Origin: Jejuia sp047345485
Lineage (GTDB): Bacteria > Bacteroidota > Bacteroidia > Flavobacteriales > Flavobacteriaceae
DNA length: 64,000 nt
Assembly (NCBI RefSeq): GCF_047345485.1
Contig: NZ_JBLFEN010000001.1
Coordinates: 434,001 to 498,000 of the forward strand
Direction: 5' to 3'
Below, piece by piece: positions 8,479-16,796 of the stretch; position 1 is the stretch's first letter, and every line of letters starts with the position of its first letter. The translations under genes and the position numbers were made by a program. The notes under the pieces were generated by a model. It made no database searches. It was not told the DNA's origin and saw only the letters and a list, made by a program, of their open reading frames with translations.

Positions 8479-9144
8479 CTACCAATTTATCTGGTTTTTA
8501 TTTATTTTCCTAAGATAAGCGTTGGTTAAACTAAAATGTTTATTACCAAACCAATAACCTCTATTGGCACTTAATGGTGATGGATGCCCTGTTGTTAATA
8601 TTAGATGTTTACTCGTATCTATTAATTTTGATTTTTTTTTCGCATAACCGCCCCAAAGTAAAAAAACAACACGCTCTTTTTGAGTGCTAACAGTTTTAAT
8701 AACAGCATCGGTAAAAACTTCCCAACCCTTTTTTTGATGGCTCCCTGCTTGATGCGCACGAACTGTTAAGGTTGCATTTAATAGTAATACACCTTGCTTA
8801 GCCCATCTTGATAAATCGCCACTTTTGGGATAAGGATTCCCTAAATCTGTTTCTATTTCTTTAAAAATATTAACTAGAGAAGGCGGATGTTTCATATTTT
8901 CACTTACTGAAAAACACAAGCCATTTGCTTGTCCATTACCATGATATGGGTCCTGACCGATAATAACGACTTTAACCTCATTGAAATGGCAATAATTAAA
9001 AGCATTAAATATATCTATACTAGCAGGAAAACACTGGTAACTTTTATACTCTTTTCTAACAAACTCAGCTAAATTTTTAAAATACGATTTTTCAAATTCA
9101 GCGTTTAAGTAGGATTTCCAACTTTCATGAATAGTTACTTCCAT
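8479..9144 (-). CDS. ung: Uracil-DNA glycosylase, family 1
   Basis: Removes uracil from DNA to start base-excision repair. The water-activating motif GQDPYHG (catalytic Asp65) and the C-terminal HPSPLSANRG loop with its catalytic His are intact, and the length of 221 residues is normal. The start is the ATG at 9144, which overlaps the holA stop codon as TGATG. A TTG one codon earlier is possible but unnecessary. The overlap suggests translational coupling with holA, so a replication subunit and a repair enzyme share a transcript. Confidence 0.95.
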   Translation of the reverse strand: MEVTIHESWKSYLNAEFEKSYFKNLAEFVRKEYKSYQCFPASIDIFNAFNYCHFNEVKVVIIGQDPYHGNGQANGLCFSVSENMKHPPSLVNIFKEIETDLGNPYPKSGDLSRWAKQGVLLLNATLTVRAHQAGSHQKKGWEVFTDAVIKTVSTQKERVVFLLWGGYAKKKSKLIDTSKHLILTTGHPSPLSANRGYWFGNKHFSLTNAYLRKINKNQINW

Positions 9145-10148
9145 CAATTTAAAATTCTAAATAATAGCTCTTTTAATAAATCACCTTGTGAAACTGCATT
9201 AGCACCAACCCCTTTACTCTTTACATCAAAATCTCTTAAAACTGAGATTACAGCACTCACGTTTCGCATAGGATAGTTTCTTGCCGCTAAAACATATTCA
9301 TTTACAAAATAAGGATTGATTCTTAAAGCTGATGCCACATTTCGTGGAGATTTATCTTTTAAACCATGGAAATGTAATAGATGAGAAAAAAAGTTAAATA
9401 GCAACGCAACAGTAACTACAATAGGGTTGTCTTTAGGATTATCGGCAAAATAATTCGCTATTTTATGAGCTTTTTTAGCATTTCGTTCTCCAACAGCTTT
9501 ACGCAATTCAAAATTATTATAATCCTTACTTATACCAATATTTTCTTCAATCACTTCAGGTGTAATCTGGCTATCTTTTGGTAAAATAATTTGTAACTTC
9601 TCTAATTCGTTGTTTATTTTACTTAAATCTGTACCTAAAAACTCTACAAGCATTTGCGCCGCCTTGGGCGTTATAGTATAGCTTTTTGGGGATAATGTGC
9701 GTCTAATCCAATCTGCAACTTGGTTTTCATATAGCGTTTTACTTTCGTAAATAACTCCAGTTTTTTTTATTGATTTGTATAAGGCTTTACGTTTATCAAT
9801 TTTTTTATACTTATAATTAACAACCAAAATTGTAGTAGGCTGTGGGTTTTTAGCATAAGATGCTAATTTCTCAATGGTACGAGACAAGTCTTGCGCCTCT
9901 TTAATAATTACCACTTGGTACTCTGCCATCATAGGATAGCGTTTTGCATTACTTATAATATCTTCAATTGATACATCTCTACCGTACAATGTCATTTGGT
10001 TAAAACCTCGCTCTTCTTGCGATAAAATACTATTTTCAATAAAATCAGAAATTTTATCAATGTAGTATGGCTCCTCACCCATTAAAAAATAAATTGGCTT
10101 TAAGTTTTTATTTTTAATATCTGTAACTAATTGCTTAACCTCGTCCAA
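9144..10148 (-). CDS. holA: DNA polymerase III subunit delta
   Basis: 334 residues with the HolA architecture: an AAA+-like N-terminal domain with degenerate Walker region (IYFLMGEEPYYIDK), a central helical lid and a C-terminal collar domain (…NPYFVNEYVLAARNYP…DFDVKSKG…DLLKELLFRIL). Delta opens the sliding clamp within the clamp-loader complex. It is the upstream partner of ung. The HsdR-N-like gene starts divergently 62 bases away, so this short interval probably holds two divergent promoters. Confidence 0.92.
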   Translation of the reverse strand: MDEVKQLVTDIKNKNLKPIYFLMGEEPYYIDKISDFIENSILSQEERGFNQMTLYGRDVSIEDIISNAKRYPMMAEYQVVIIKEAQDLSRTIEKLASYAKNPQPTTILVVNYKYKKIDKRKALYKSIKKTGVIYESKTLYENQVADWIRRTLSPKSYTITPKAAQMLVEFLGTDLSKINNELEKLQIILPKDSQITPEVIEENIGISKDYNNFELRKAVGERNAKKAHKIANYFADNPKDNPIVVTVALLFNFFSHLLHFHGLKDKSPRNVASALRINPYFVNEYVLAARNYPMRNVSAVISVLRDFDVKSKGVGANAVSQGDLLKELLFRILN

Positions 10149-10210
10149 AACTTAATAAAATTTTTTATTTAAAAACATTCAAAATACTATTATAGTGATA
10201 AATTTGTGAC

Positions 10211-10657
10211 ATGCATAAGCTAAACTTTCCAACATACCCCTTTCGATTCAAAAATAGCGAAAATAAAGTTTTAATTTTTGACATCATTCGTAAAAAGTTT
10301 ATGGTGTTACAGCCAGAAGAATGGGTGCGTCAAAATTGTATTCATTATTTAATTGAAGATAAAAAATACCCAAAATCGTTAATAAATGTTGAGAAAGCAC
10401 TTAAAGTTAATGATCTTAAAAAACGCTACGATATTGTAGTTTTTAAATCTAACGGAGACATTAAACTTATTGTTGAATGTAAAGCGCCCAACGTACCGAT
10501 AAATCAAACTACTTTTGATCAAATTGCGAGATATAATTTAACTTTGAATGCCGATTATCTTATGGTAACTAACGGATTAAATCATTATTATTGTCAGATG
10601 GATTTTGAGCATTCACAATACCAATTCCTAAAAGATATACCTGAATATAAACAATGA
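10211..10657 (+). CDS. Solitary HsdR N-terminal-like nuclease domain protein
   Basis: 148 residues resembling the HSDR_N_2 domain, the N-terminal PD-(D/E)xK nuclease-like part of type I restriction HsdR. The core motif is visible: Asp in RYDIVVF followed by the IVECKAP (ExK) strand. No helicase domain, HsdM or HsdS is present, so it is not a complete restriction system. It starts divergently from holA and overlaps the glycosyltransferase start by four bases (ATGA), implying one transcript. The nuclease residues look intact, so a housekeeping DNA-processing role is possible; no function is claimed. Confidence 0.8.
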   Translation: MHKLNFPTYPFRFKNSENKVLIFDIIRKKFMVLQPEEWVRQNCIHYLIEDKKYPKSLINVEKALKVNDLKKRYDIVVFKSNGDIKLIVECKAPNVPINQTTFDQIARYNLTLNADYLMVTNGLNHYYCQMDFEHSQYQFLKDIPEYKQ

Positions 10658-11643
10658 AAATAGCGGTTGTAATATTAAATTGGAACGGAATACACCTATT
10701 AAAACAGTTTTTACCCGCTGTTATAAAGCACTCAGAAAATGCTGATATTTATGTTGCTGATAATGCCTCTACAGATGATTCTATTAAATATTTAAAAACC
10801 AACTTCCCAACAGTACATATAATTAAAAACGAATCTAATGGTGGTTTTGCAAAAGGCTATAATGAAGCACTAAAGCATGTAAAAGCTGATGTGTTTTGTC
10901 TTTTAAATAGTGATGTTGAAGTTACCGAAAATTGGTTATTACCTATTAAAAAAAGCTTTAATGAAAATCCTGAAACAGCCATTATACAGCCTAAAATTTT
11001 AGATTATAACCAAAAAGATTACTTTGAGTACGCTGGAGCTGCTGGTGGTTTTATTGATAAATTTGGGTATCCGTATTGTAGAGGTAGAATTTTTAATACT
11101 ATTGAAAAAGATATAGGGCAATATAACGATGAGACTCCAATATTTTGGGCCTCTGGTGCTTGCTTATTTATCCGCTCTAAAATATTTAAAGAATTACATG
11201 GTTTTGATGAAACCTTTTTTGCACACATGGAAGAAATTGATTTGTGCTGGCGTGCGCAACACAACAACTATAACGTTTTTTATAATGGTAAAGCTGTGGT
11301 ATACCATGTTGGTGGCGCCACATTAAGTAACTCTAACCCTAAAAAAACCTATTTAAATTTTAGAAATAGCTTATTTACTTTAGTAAAAAACGCTGAAGGA
11401 AATATTCTTATTATAGTATTTTTAAGGTTAGTATTAGATGGTATAGCTGGTATTAAATTTTTAGTAGAGTTTAAATTTGCGCATTTTATAGCTATTATAA
11501 AAGCACATTTTAGTTTTTATGCATCAATTAATTACCTATTAAGAAAGCGAAAAATTAATAAACCTCAATTTAAATACTATCAAACAACATCGATAGTTTG
11601 GGACTATTTTATAAATAAAAAAAGAAAATATAAAAGTTTATAA
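10654..11643 (+). CDS. Glycosyltransferase family 2
   Basis: 329 residues with a GT-A fold: N-terminal VVILNWNG, ADNASTDDS (nucleotide-sugar binding), a DVFCLLNSDVEV segment carrying the metal-binding Asp region, and EEIDLCWRAQHNNY, the ED-type acceptor motif of rhamnosyltransferase-like GT2 enzymes. The C-terminus has one weakly hydrophobic stretch followed by a very basic tail (INKKRKYKSL), consistent with peripheral attachment to the inner membrane. It probably adds a sugar to an envelope glycan. Donor and acceptor are unknown. It is coupled to the preceding gene through an ATGA overlap. Confidence 0.9.
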   Translation: MKIAVVILNWNGIHLLKQFLPAVIKHSENADIYVADNASTDDSIKYLKTNFPTVHIIKNESNGGFAKGYNEALKHVKADVFCLLNSDVEVTENWLLPIKKSFNENPETAIIQPKILDYNQKDYFEYAGAAGGFIDKFGYPYCRGRIFNTIEKDIGQYNDETPIFWASGACLFIRSKIFKELHGFDETFFAHMEEIDLCWRAQHNNYNVFYNGKAVVYHVGGATLSNSNPKKTYLNFRNSLFTLVKNAEGNILIIVFLRLVLDGIAGIKFLVEFKFAHFIAIIKAHFSFYASINYLLRKRKINKPQFKYYQTTSIVWDYFINKKRKYKSL

Positions 11644-11749
11644 CTTGGTTAGTAAAAGTTTTGTTAACAGTTCTTAATTCAACCGTTTTTTATATATTTT
11701 TGTCAATATCATTTGGTAATTATTTAATTCAAAAATCTAACTATTTATT

Positions 11750-12589
11750 ATGAAAAAAGTATTGTTACTTAGCTTATCTGCACTATTTGCATTAAGTTCT
11801 TGTGTGTCTAAAAAAGAATTTTTAGCACTTGAAGAAAAGCAAAAAGAAACTCAAGATTTATTAAACTCTGCTACGGTAAAATTAAACTCTTGTTTAGAAG
11901 AAAGAGCTTCTGCAACAGCTAAGGTTTCTGTTTTACAAGATAGAGTTAATGATTTAAAAGATGCCAATGATAACCTAGGAATAATTTCTGCTAAAGGTGC
12001 AAGTAATGTCGAAAAAACCTTAGAGAGTTTAAAAGAAAAAGATTTAAAAATTACACGTTTACAAGATGCGTTAACACAAAAAGATAGTGTTACGTTAGCA
12101 TTAGTTACTAGCTTTAAGCGCGAAGTTGGTATTAATGATCCAGATATTGAGGTGAATGTTGAAAAGGGTGTTGTATTTATATCAATATCAGACAAATTAT
12201 TATTTAAAAGTGGTAGCTACAATGTAACTTCTAAAGCTAAAGAAGTATTAGCTAAAGTTGCTAAAGTTGTTAATGCTAAACCAGATTTTGAGTGTATGGT
12301 TGAAGGCCATACAGATAGCAGATCTTTCTCTAGCGGTGTTTTAATAGATAATTGGGATTTAAGTGTAAAGCGTGCTACATCTATTATTCGTGTTTTAGAA
12401 GATTTAGAAGTAAATCCAGGACGATTAATTGCTGCAGGTCGTAGCTCTTATGTGCCATTAGTTGATAACGAAACTGCTGAAAATAGAGCAACTAACAGAC
12501 GTACAAGAATAGTAGTACTGCCTAAACTAGATCAATTTTACGAATTGGTTGAGAAAGAGATGAAAAATCTTGAAGCTGGAGGACAATAG
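11750..12589 (+). CDS. OmpA-family peptidoglycan-associated lipoprotein
   Basis: 279 residues. Signal peptide with lipobox ALSSC (Cys18), a long predicted coiled coil (about residues 20-125, many Lys/Glu heptads), then a C-terminal OmpA-like domain with VEGHTDSRS (the peptidoglycan-binding loop) and NRATNRRTRIVV. The family anchors the outer membrane to peptidoglycan. A -7 box (TATTTTTG) ends 47 bases before the ATG and a strong terminator follows, so the gene is probably monocistronic and well expressed. Confidence 0.92.
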   Translation: MKKVLLLSLSALFALSSCVSKKEFLALEEKQKETQDLLNSATVKLNSCLEERASATAKVSVLQDRVNDLKDANDNLGIISAKGASNVEKTLESLKEKDLKITRLQDALTQKDSVTLALVTSFKREVGINDPDIEVNVEKGVVFISISDKLLFKSGSYNVTSKAKEVLAKVAKVVNAKPDFECMVEGHTDSRSFSSGVLIDNWDLSVKRATSIIRVLEDLEVNPGRLIAAGRSSYVPLVDNETAENRATNRRTRIVVLPKLDQFYELVEKEMKNLEAGGQ

Positions 12590-12614
12590 CATTTAAAAAA
12601 CATATTTACGTGTT

Positions 12615-12650
12615 AAAGCTCAACTTTAAAAGTTGAGCTTTTTCTTTTTT
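12615..12650 (+). terminator. Intrinsic terminator after the OmpA-type gene
   Basis: AAAGCTCAACTTT pairs perfectly with AAGTTGAGCTTT over a tiny loop, followed by a T-rich tail. Confidence 0.85.
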
Positions 12651-12904
12651 ATACTATTTTAGGGTAACCCTAAATGTGTTTTTTTAGTTATTTAAATTTG
12701 ATAAATTTAAACCTATAACTATTTAAGCAGTCGCTCTCCACGTAAATTATTTGTAAAATAGATGATGTAATAAAACGCATATGTCACCTCGGTTATCTGG
12801 CATAACGTATTTTAACGGCTGCTTGTTACAAGCATAAAAAAATTATTAGCTCGTGGTTTAGTCCATATGTAATCTATAAAATCAATAGCATTTTTTACAA
12901 AAAA
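12651..12904. other. Intergenic DNA without a recognised gene
   Basis: About 250 bases between two terminators. It is less AT-rich than its surroundings around 12728-12835 and has stop codons in all frames. No tRNA-like or other RNA feature was recognised. It could be the decayed remnant of a former gene or repeat. Confidence 0.4.
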
Positions 12905-12934
12905 AAGCCATAGAAGCAAAAGCTTCTATGGCTT
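12905..12934 (-). terminator. Intrinsic terminator for the GH-A-like gene
   Basis: AAGCCATAGAAGC and its perfect complement flank a 4-base loop. On the minus strand a run of T follows. It lies just downstream of the minus-strand hydrolase gene at 12983. Confidence 0.8.
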
Positions 12935-12982
12935 AATTTTTAGTTGTAAATTCACTTTTTAATTAAATAAAACAACTAAAAA

Positions 12983-14548
12983 TTAATATAAATCTAATAT
13001 TACAAAAGCAATACCATATTTACGCCATGAGTTTAGTTTAACACCTATTCCTGTAGTACTTCTCCACCAATCGTTATAATAATGTCCCATTGGTTGTGGT
13101 TGGTCTCCATTATAAGTAGACGGATAGTAAATTGTAGACCATACGCTTCTTACACTACGTCCTGGGAAATCAATCCAAACATCGGTATCACCTACATCAA
13201 AACCAGAAATCCATAAGGCTACTTGTTTTCCACTAATTCTAGAAGCCATTTTAATAATCCCCTGTCGTTGAGAGCCAAAATCTTCACTATTATAAATAGC
13301 TTGACCTGAAAAAGAATCAGACATACTTTTGAATATTTGAGCCTGCGGATAATTGACATTAGAAGCTGTAGAATTAAAAAGCCCTAAACCAGGTAAAGTG
13401 CTATTTTCTGGAGCCCAATAAGCTGCAGCATTAGAGTTTGTTCTAGCAAATTTATGAAACATATCTACCATAATATTTGCAGCCTGAGCATATACTCTAT
13501 TATTGTTATAAGCTTTTGAAGGTGCCCATTCTGATTGTGTTACATAATTTCTACCTAGATAATATTTACAATCATTAATTAAATTTTCTAAATTATTTAA
13601 GTTGTGAGTAAAACTATTATATCCAGCATAAGGGTGTAAGGCACTACCATCTATATTATTTAATTCATTTCCAAAAATAGTTTTTATAGTACCAAATTCT
13701 GAAGGCACAGTATAGTCACCATTCACAAGAATTTTAAAATCGTTACCGTAGCGTTGTTTTAAGTGTCTTGCTAAAAGTTTAGCTATTTGTCCGTATTTTC
13801 TAACCTTATCAAAGCGAGAAACACCGCCACCCCACTGTAGCCACCATTCGTTTCCTATTTCTACATAATCTATTCTATAGGCTCCTACTCTATCTATAAT
13901 TGTATTCGCTTTAGTTTTTAAGGTTTGTATTGCTGCCCACCAAGTTGGGTCCCACAATGGACGGTTCATAGCATCAACAGTAGGTATCACTATCGATAAT
14001 ACACCAATATCATTATTAATAAGAGAATTTACAGAAGCTCCTGCTTGGGCTGGTGTGTTATTCCAACCTGGAGTAGTATTAGTATTAGCATCGTAGTATT
14101 CAGACTCCCATCCGCCTGGGTAACGCAATCCGTTACCACTAATATTTCGCATTGAAGGAATAAAATTACGATTAAAATCGCTATCTGGAATAAAACGCCA
14201 ATCGTTATTTGCCCCAAAAAGACCATAATTTATATTCCTCCTATCGTTAGTATTTACCCTAAATACAGTCCATTGAGGCGCAGCATTTGATTTTGATGTG
14301 ATACTAGTAGCATCTTTAGTTGGCTTCTCTCCTGGTGCTTCAACAGGTGGTCTAGGCTCATATTTGTTTTCTAATATATTAAAACTGTTCTCTGCAATTT
14401 TCTCAAAAGGAATATCGTCTTCAGCAGTTTCAATACCTACATTAGGATCTGTATTGTCTGCAATTTCATTTTCACAAGCTGTTATACTCACAAAAAAAGC
14501 AATTAATAATAAGCGCCCTACTGTGGGCAAAAATTTTAAAGATTTCAT
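12983..14548 (-). CDS. Clan GH-A-like glycoside hydrolase, lipoprotein; substrate unknown
   Basis: 521 residues. Lipobox SITAC with Cys25, then a Pro/Thr/Ser-rich linker to about residue 90, then a likely TIM-barrel domain. Catalytic candidates sit where clan GH-A places them: Glu234 in EIGNEWW (acid/base after strand 4) and Glu340 in TQSEWAPS (nucleophile after strand 7), 106 residues apart. The early LRYPGGWESEYYD segment resembles GH39/GH51/GH79-type barrels. The CAZy family cannot be named with confidence and no SusC/SusD pair is nearby. A terminator follows it and AT-rich DNA with TTTGTTAA repeats (14640-14690) precedes it. It probably acts on an external polysaccharide or glycoside. Confidence 0.7.
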   Translation of the reverse strand: MKSLKFLPTVGRLLLIAFFVSITACENEIADNTDPNVGIETAEDDIPFEKIAENSFNILENKYEPRPPVEAPGEKPTKDATSITSKSNAAPQWTVFRVNTNDRRNINYGLFGANNDWRFIPDSDFNRNFIPSMRNISGNGLRYPGGWESEYYDANTNTTPGWNNTPAQAGASVNSLINNDIGVLSIVIPTVDAMNRPLWDPTWWAAIQTLKTKANTIIDRVGAYRIDYVEIGNEWWLQWGGGVSRFDKVRKYGQIAKLLARHLKQRYGNDFKILVNGDYTVPSEFGTIKTIFGNELNNIDGSALHPYAGYNSFTHNLNNLENLINDCKYYLGRNYVTQSEWAPSKAYNNNRVYAQAANIMVDMFHKFARTNSNAAAYWAPENSTLPGLGLFNSTASNVNYPQAQIFKSMSDSFSGQAIYNSEDFGSQRQGIIKMASRISGKQVALWISGFDVGDTDVWIDFPGRSVRSVWSTIYYPSTYNGDQPQPMGHYYNDWWRSTTGIGVKLNSWRKYGIAFVILDLY

Positions 14549-14930
14549 AATTTAATTTTGTTTAGTTAAAATAATAGTTCCAAATATAATTGCCGTTTGA
14601 ATTAAAAATATAGACAAAAACACCTAATATATTAACAAAATACTTTTTTGTTAAAAATTTGTTAATTTTTGTTTAACGTTTTTGATAAATAGTTAAATAA
14701 AACGTTATGATTTTAAGAATATCATAAAATTTTATACTAATTTTTAAAGTTCTATCTGTATTTGTGGATGGTGGCAAATTTATTTTTGTCGCCTTTTTTT
14801 GTGATACATTTTAAACATATCCTAGTTCTAAAAAAATTAAGAAATTAACATGGTTTGAGGAGGACTTTAAAGTAGGAAAATAAAATATAAACACCTCATT
14901 TTTCCTAAAAAAAAGACTAAGGTTTCTTCT
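14549..14930. other. AT-rich upstream region of the GH-A-like gene
   Basis: About 380 bases with no open frame. Near-repeats of TTTGTTAA cluster around 14645-14680, which could be regulator sites or simple AT bias. Beyond that nothing is recognised up to the R1 repeat that begins at 14931. Confidence 0.4.
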
Positions 14931-15088
14931 GCGCTAAGGATTGAAGTGGCATCCTTTATGCGAAGCTTTACCATTAACAATATAGTCCCTTTTAAAGTTA
15001 ATAGCCTTAAATAGCTAGGTTTTACAGATTATAGAATAGCTTCGCAGAAAGATATAACGGAAAGCCTGACCCCTTGTGGGTAGCGCCC
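14931..15088 (+). repeat. R1 dispersed intergenic element, copy A
   Basis: Begins GCGCTAAGGATTGAAGTGG with a small hairpin (AAGGAT/ATCCTT). It has a unique AT-rich centre and ends GATATAACGGAAAGCCTGAC…GCGCCC with an ACCC/GGGT hairpin. Four further copies occur at 26275, 32674, 35446 and 37827. Confidence 0.75.
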
Positions 15089-15095
15089 AAAAAAA

Positions 15096-15716
15096 TTAAA
15101 AAATATCTGAATCGCCCTTACCTTGCCTGATGATTTCTGGTTTGCCTTCTGATAAATCGATAACTGTTGAAGGCTCGTTATCGCCGTAACCGCCATCTAT
15201 GACTAAGTCTACGAGGTTATTCCATTTTTCAAGAATTAATTCTGGATCGGTAGTGTATTCCAAAATTTCATCTTCATCATGGATAGAGGTTGAAATAATA
15301 GGGTTACCCAATTGTTTTACAATATCTAAAGCAATAGTATTATTTGGCACCCTAATACCTACCGTTTTACGTTTTTTGAAAGGGTTTGGTAGTGTTTTAG
15401 ACCCAGGAAGTATAAACGTATATGGCCCAGGAAGGGCGCGTTTAAGTATTTTAAAAGTTGTGGTATCTATTTGTTTAACGTAATCGCTTAAATTACTAAG
15501 ATCATGGCATACGAATGAAAAGTTTGATTTTTCGAGCTTTAGGCCTTTAATTCGTGCTACTTTTTCTAAAGCTTTAATATTAGTAATATCGCAGCCTAAA
15601 CCGTATACGGTATCGGTAGGATAAATAATGAGTCCGCCCTTTTTTAAAACCTTTACTACAGTATCAATTGCTTTAGGGTTAGGATTTTCTTCGTATATTT
15701 TAATAAATTGAGCCAT
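15096..15716 (-). CDS. TsaC/YciO/YrdC-family threonylcarbamoyl-AMP synthase-like protein
   Basis: 206 residues covering one YrdC domain: GGLIIYPTDTVYGLGCD (nucleotide/threonine pocket), KxR-type KGLKLEKS, ALPGPYTFIL, and KTVGIRVPNN with the IISTSI segment. The family makes threonylcarbamoyl-AMP for t6A37 modification of ANN-decoding tRNAs. Sequences of this length and with this SNFSFVCHDLSNLS form are often the YciO branch, whose activity is less certain, so TsaC function is likely but not assured. It stands alone: R1 copy A lies downstream and a divergent hydrolase gene upstream. Confidence 0.85.
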   Translation of the reverse strand: MAQFIKIYEENPNPKAIDTVVKVLKKGGLIIYPTDTVYGLGCDITNIKALEKVARIKGLKLEKSNFSFVCHDLSNLSDYVKQIDTTTFKILKRALPGPYTFILPGSKTLPNPFKKRKTVGIRVPNNTIALDIVKQLGNPIISTSIHDEDEILEYTTDPELILEKWNNLVDLVIDGGYGDNEPSTVIDLSEGKPEIIRQGKGDSDIF

Positions 15717-15915
15717 AATATTTACCTTGCACTTATAATTACAAAGTAATTAAAAAAAAGTTTGCAACAAATTATAAAACAGTATAACGCAACAAACAGT
15801 ATGCAATAGCGTTAAAATTATAAAATCTTTAAAAAAAGTATTTGTTTAATACTTTTTAAAAATTGAACTAAAGATACACTTAAAGACTTGTAAGTGTTTA
15901 CAAAACAATAGATTT

Positions 15916-16785
15916 ATGAGTAAATTAAAATTATTTTTTATTGGTATTTTATGTGGTATTATACACACCTCTTGCACAAACGACACTACAATTGATCCTG
16001 TAATTCCTAGCGCTATTATTGATACCAGCAAAGCGTATGAAGCGTTTGGTGTGTCTTATGGTGATGATGACAAACAAGAGTTTGATTTGTACCTTCCAGC
16101 TAATAGAACTGTAGCTACAAAAACTATAATACTAGTGCATGGTGGCGGATGGAGAGCTGGCGATAAAAGCGATATGGAGCCTATTAAACTTCTTATTTCT
16201 AACGAGATACCTGATGTTGCTATAGTAAACATGAATTATAAGCTTGCAGATGACGACAACCCGCCATACCCCATGCAAATTAATGATATAACGCGTGTAG
16301 TGGATTTTTTAAAGGATAACCAAACCAAATATTCTATTTCTGAAGACATAGGTTTTATTGGCACTAGTGCTGGCGCACACTTAGCACTATTATGGAGTTA
16401 TGCTTTTGACAGTAACCGTAAAGTAGATATGGTTTGTAGTATTGTTGGGCCTACTAATTTTACAGATCCGTCGTATTTAAACAATACAGACCCTACAGTC
16501 CAAGGGTTATTGGATTTGTTTGAAATTGGCACAGATACAGGTTTTTTAGAAGAGGTAAGTCCGTTTCATCAAGTAACAGCTTCTGCGCCTCCTACTATTT
16601 TATTTTATGGCGGACAAGATCCATTAATTCCTACCTCACAAGGGATAGACCTAAGAGATAAATTACAAAATTTAGGCGTAACGCATGAGTTTACCTTATA
16701 TGAAAATGAAGGCCATGGTTGGGATGGTTTAGCATTATTAGATACATGGACAAAATTAGATGCTTTTATAAAGCTTTATCTCTAA
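15916..16785 (+). CDS. Alpha/beta hydrolase (esterase/lipase-like) lipoprotein
   Basis: 289 residues. Lipobox IHTSC (Cys20) indicates a lipid anchor. The hydrolase fold shows the oxyanion motif HGGGW, the nucleophile elbow GTSAGAH (Ser), a late DPLIP (Asp) and EGHGW (His), giving a complete catalytic triad of the BD-FAE/acetyl-esterase type. The family cleaves carboxylic esters, often acetyl or feruloyl groups on polysaccharides. The substrate is unknown here and no polysaccharide-utilisation locus surrounds it. It is convergent with the UvrD-type helicase gene, which ends 11 bases away. Confidence 0.85.
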   Translation: MSKLKLFFIGILCGIIHTSCTNDTTIDPVIPSAIIDTSKAYEAFGVSYGDDDKQEFDLYLPANRTVATKTIILVHGGGWRAGDKSDMEPIKLLISNEIPDVAIVNMNYKLADDDNPPYPMQINDITRVVDFLKDNQTKYSISEDIGFIGTSAGAHLALLWSYAFDSNRKVDMVCSIVGPTNFTDPSYLNNTDPTVQGLLDLFEIGTDTGFLEEVSPFHQVTASAPPTILFYGGQDPLIPTSQGIDLRDKLQNLGVTHEFTLYENEGHGWDGLALLDTWTKLDAFIKLYL

Positions 16786-16796
16786 TTTTGTAGCAC

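Noticed and set aside
10211..10657. Restriction-modification system
   Set aside because: Only a single HsdR-N-like domain is present; no helicase, methyltransferase or specificity subunit nearby.
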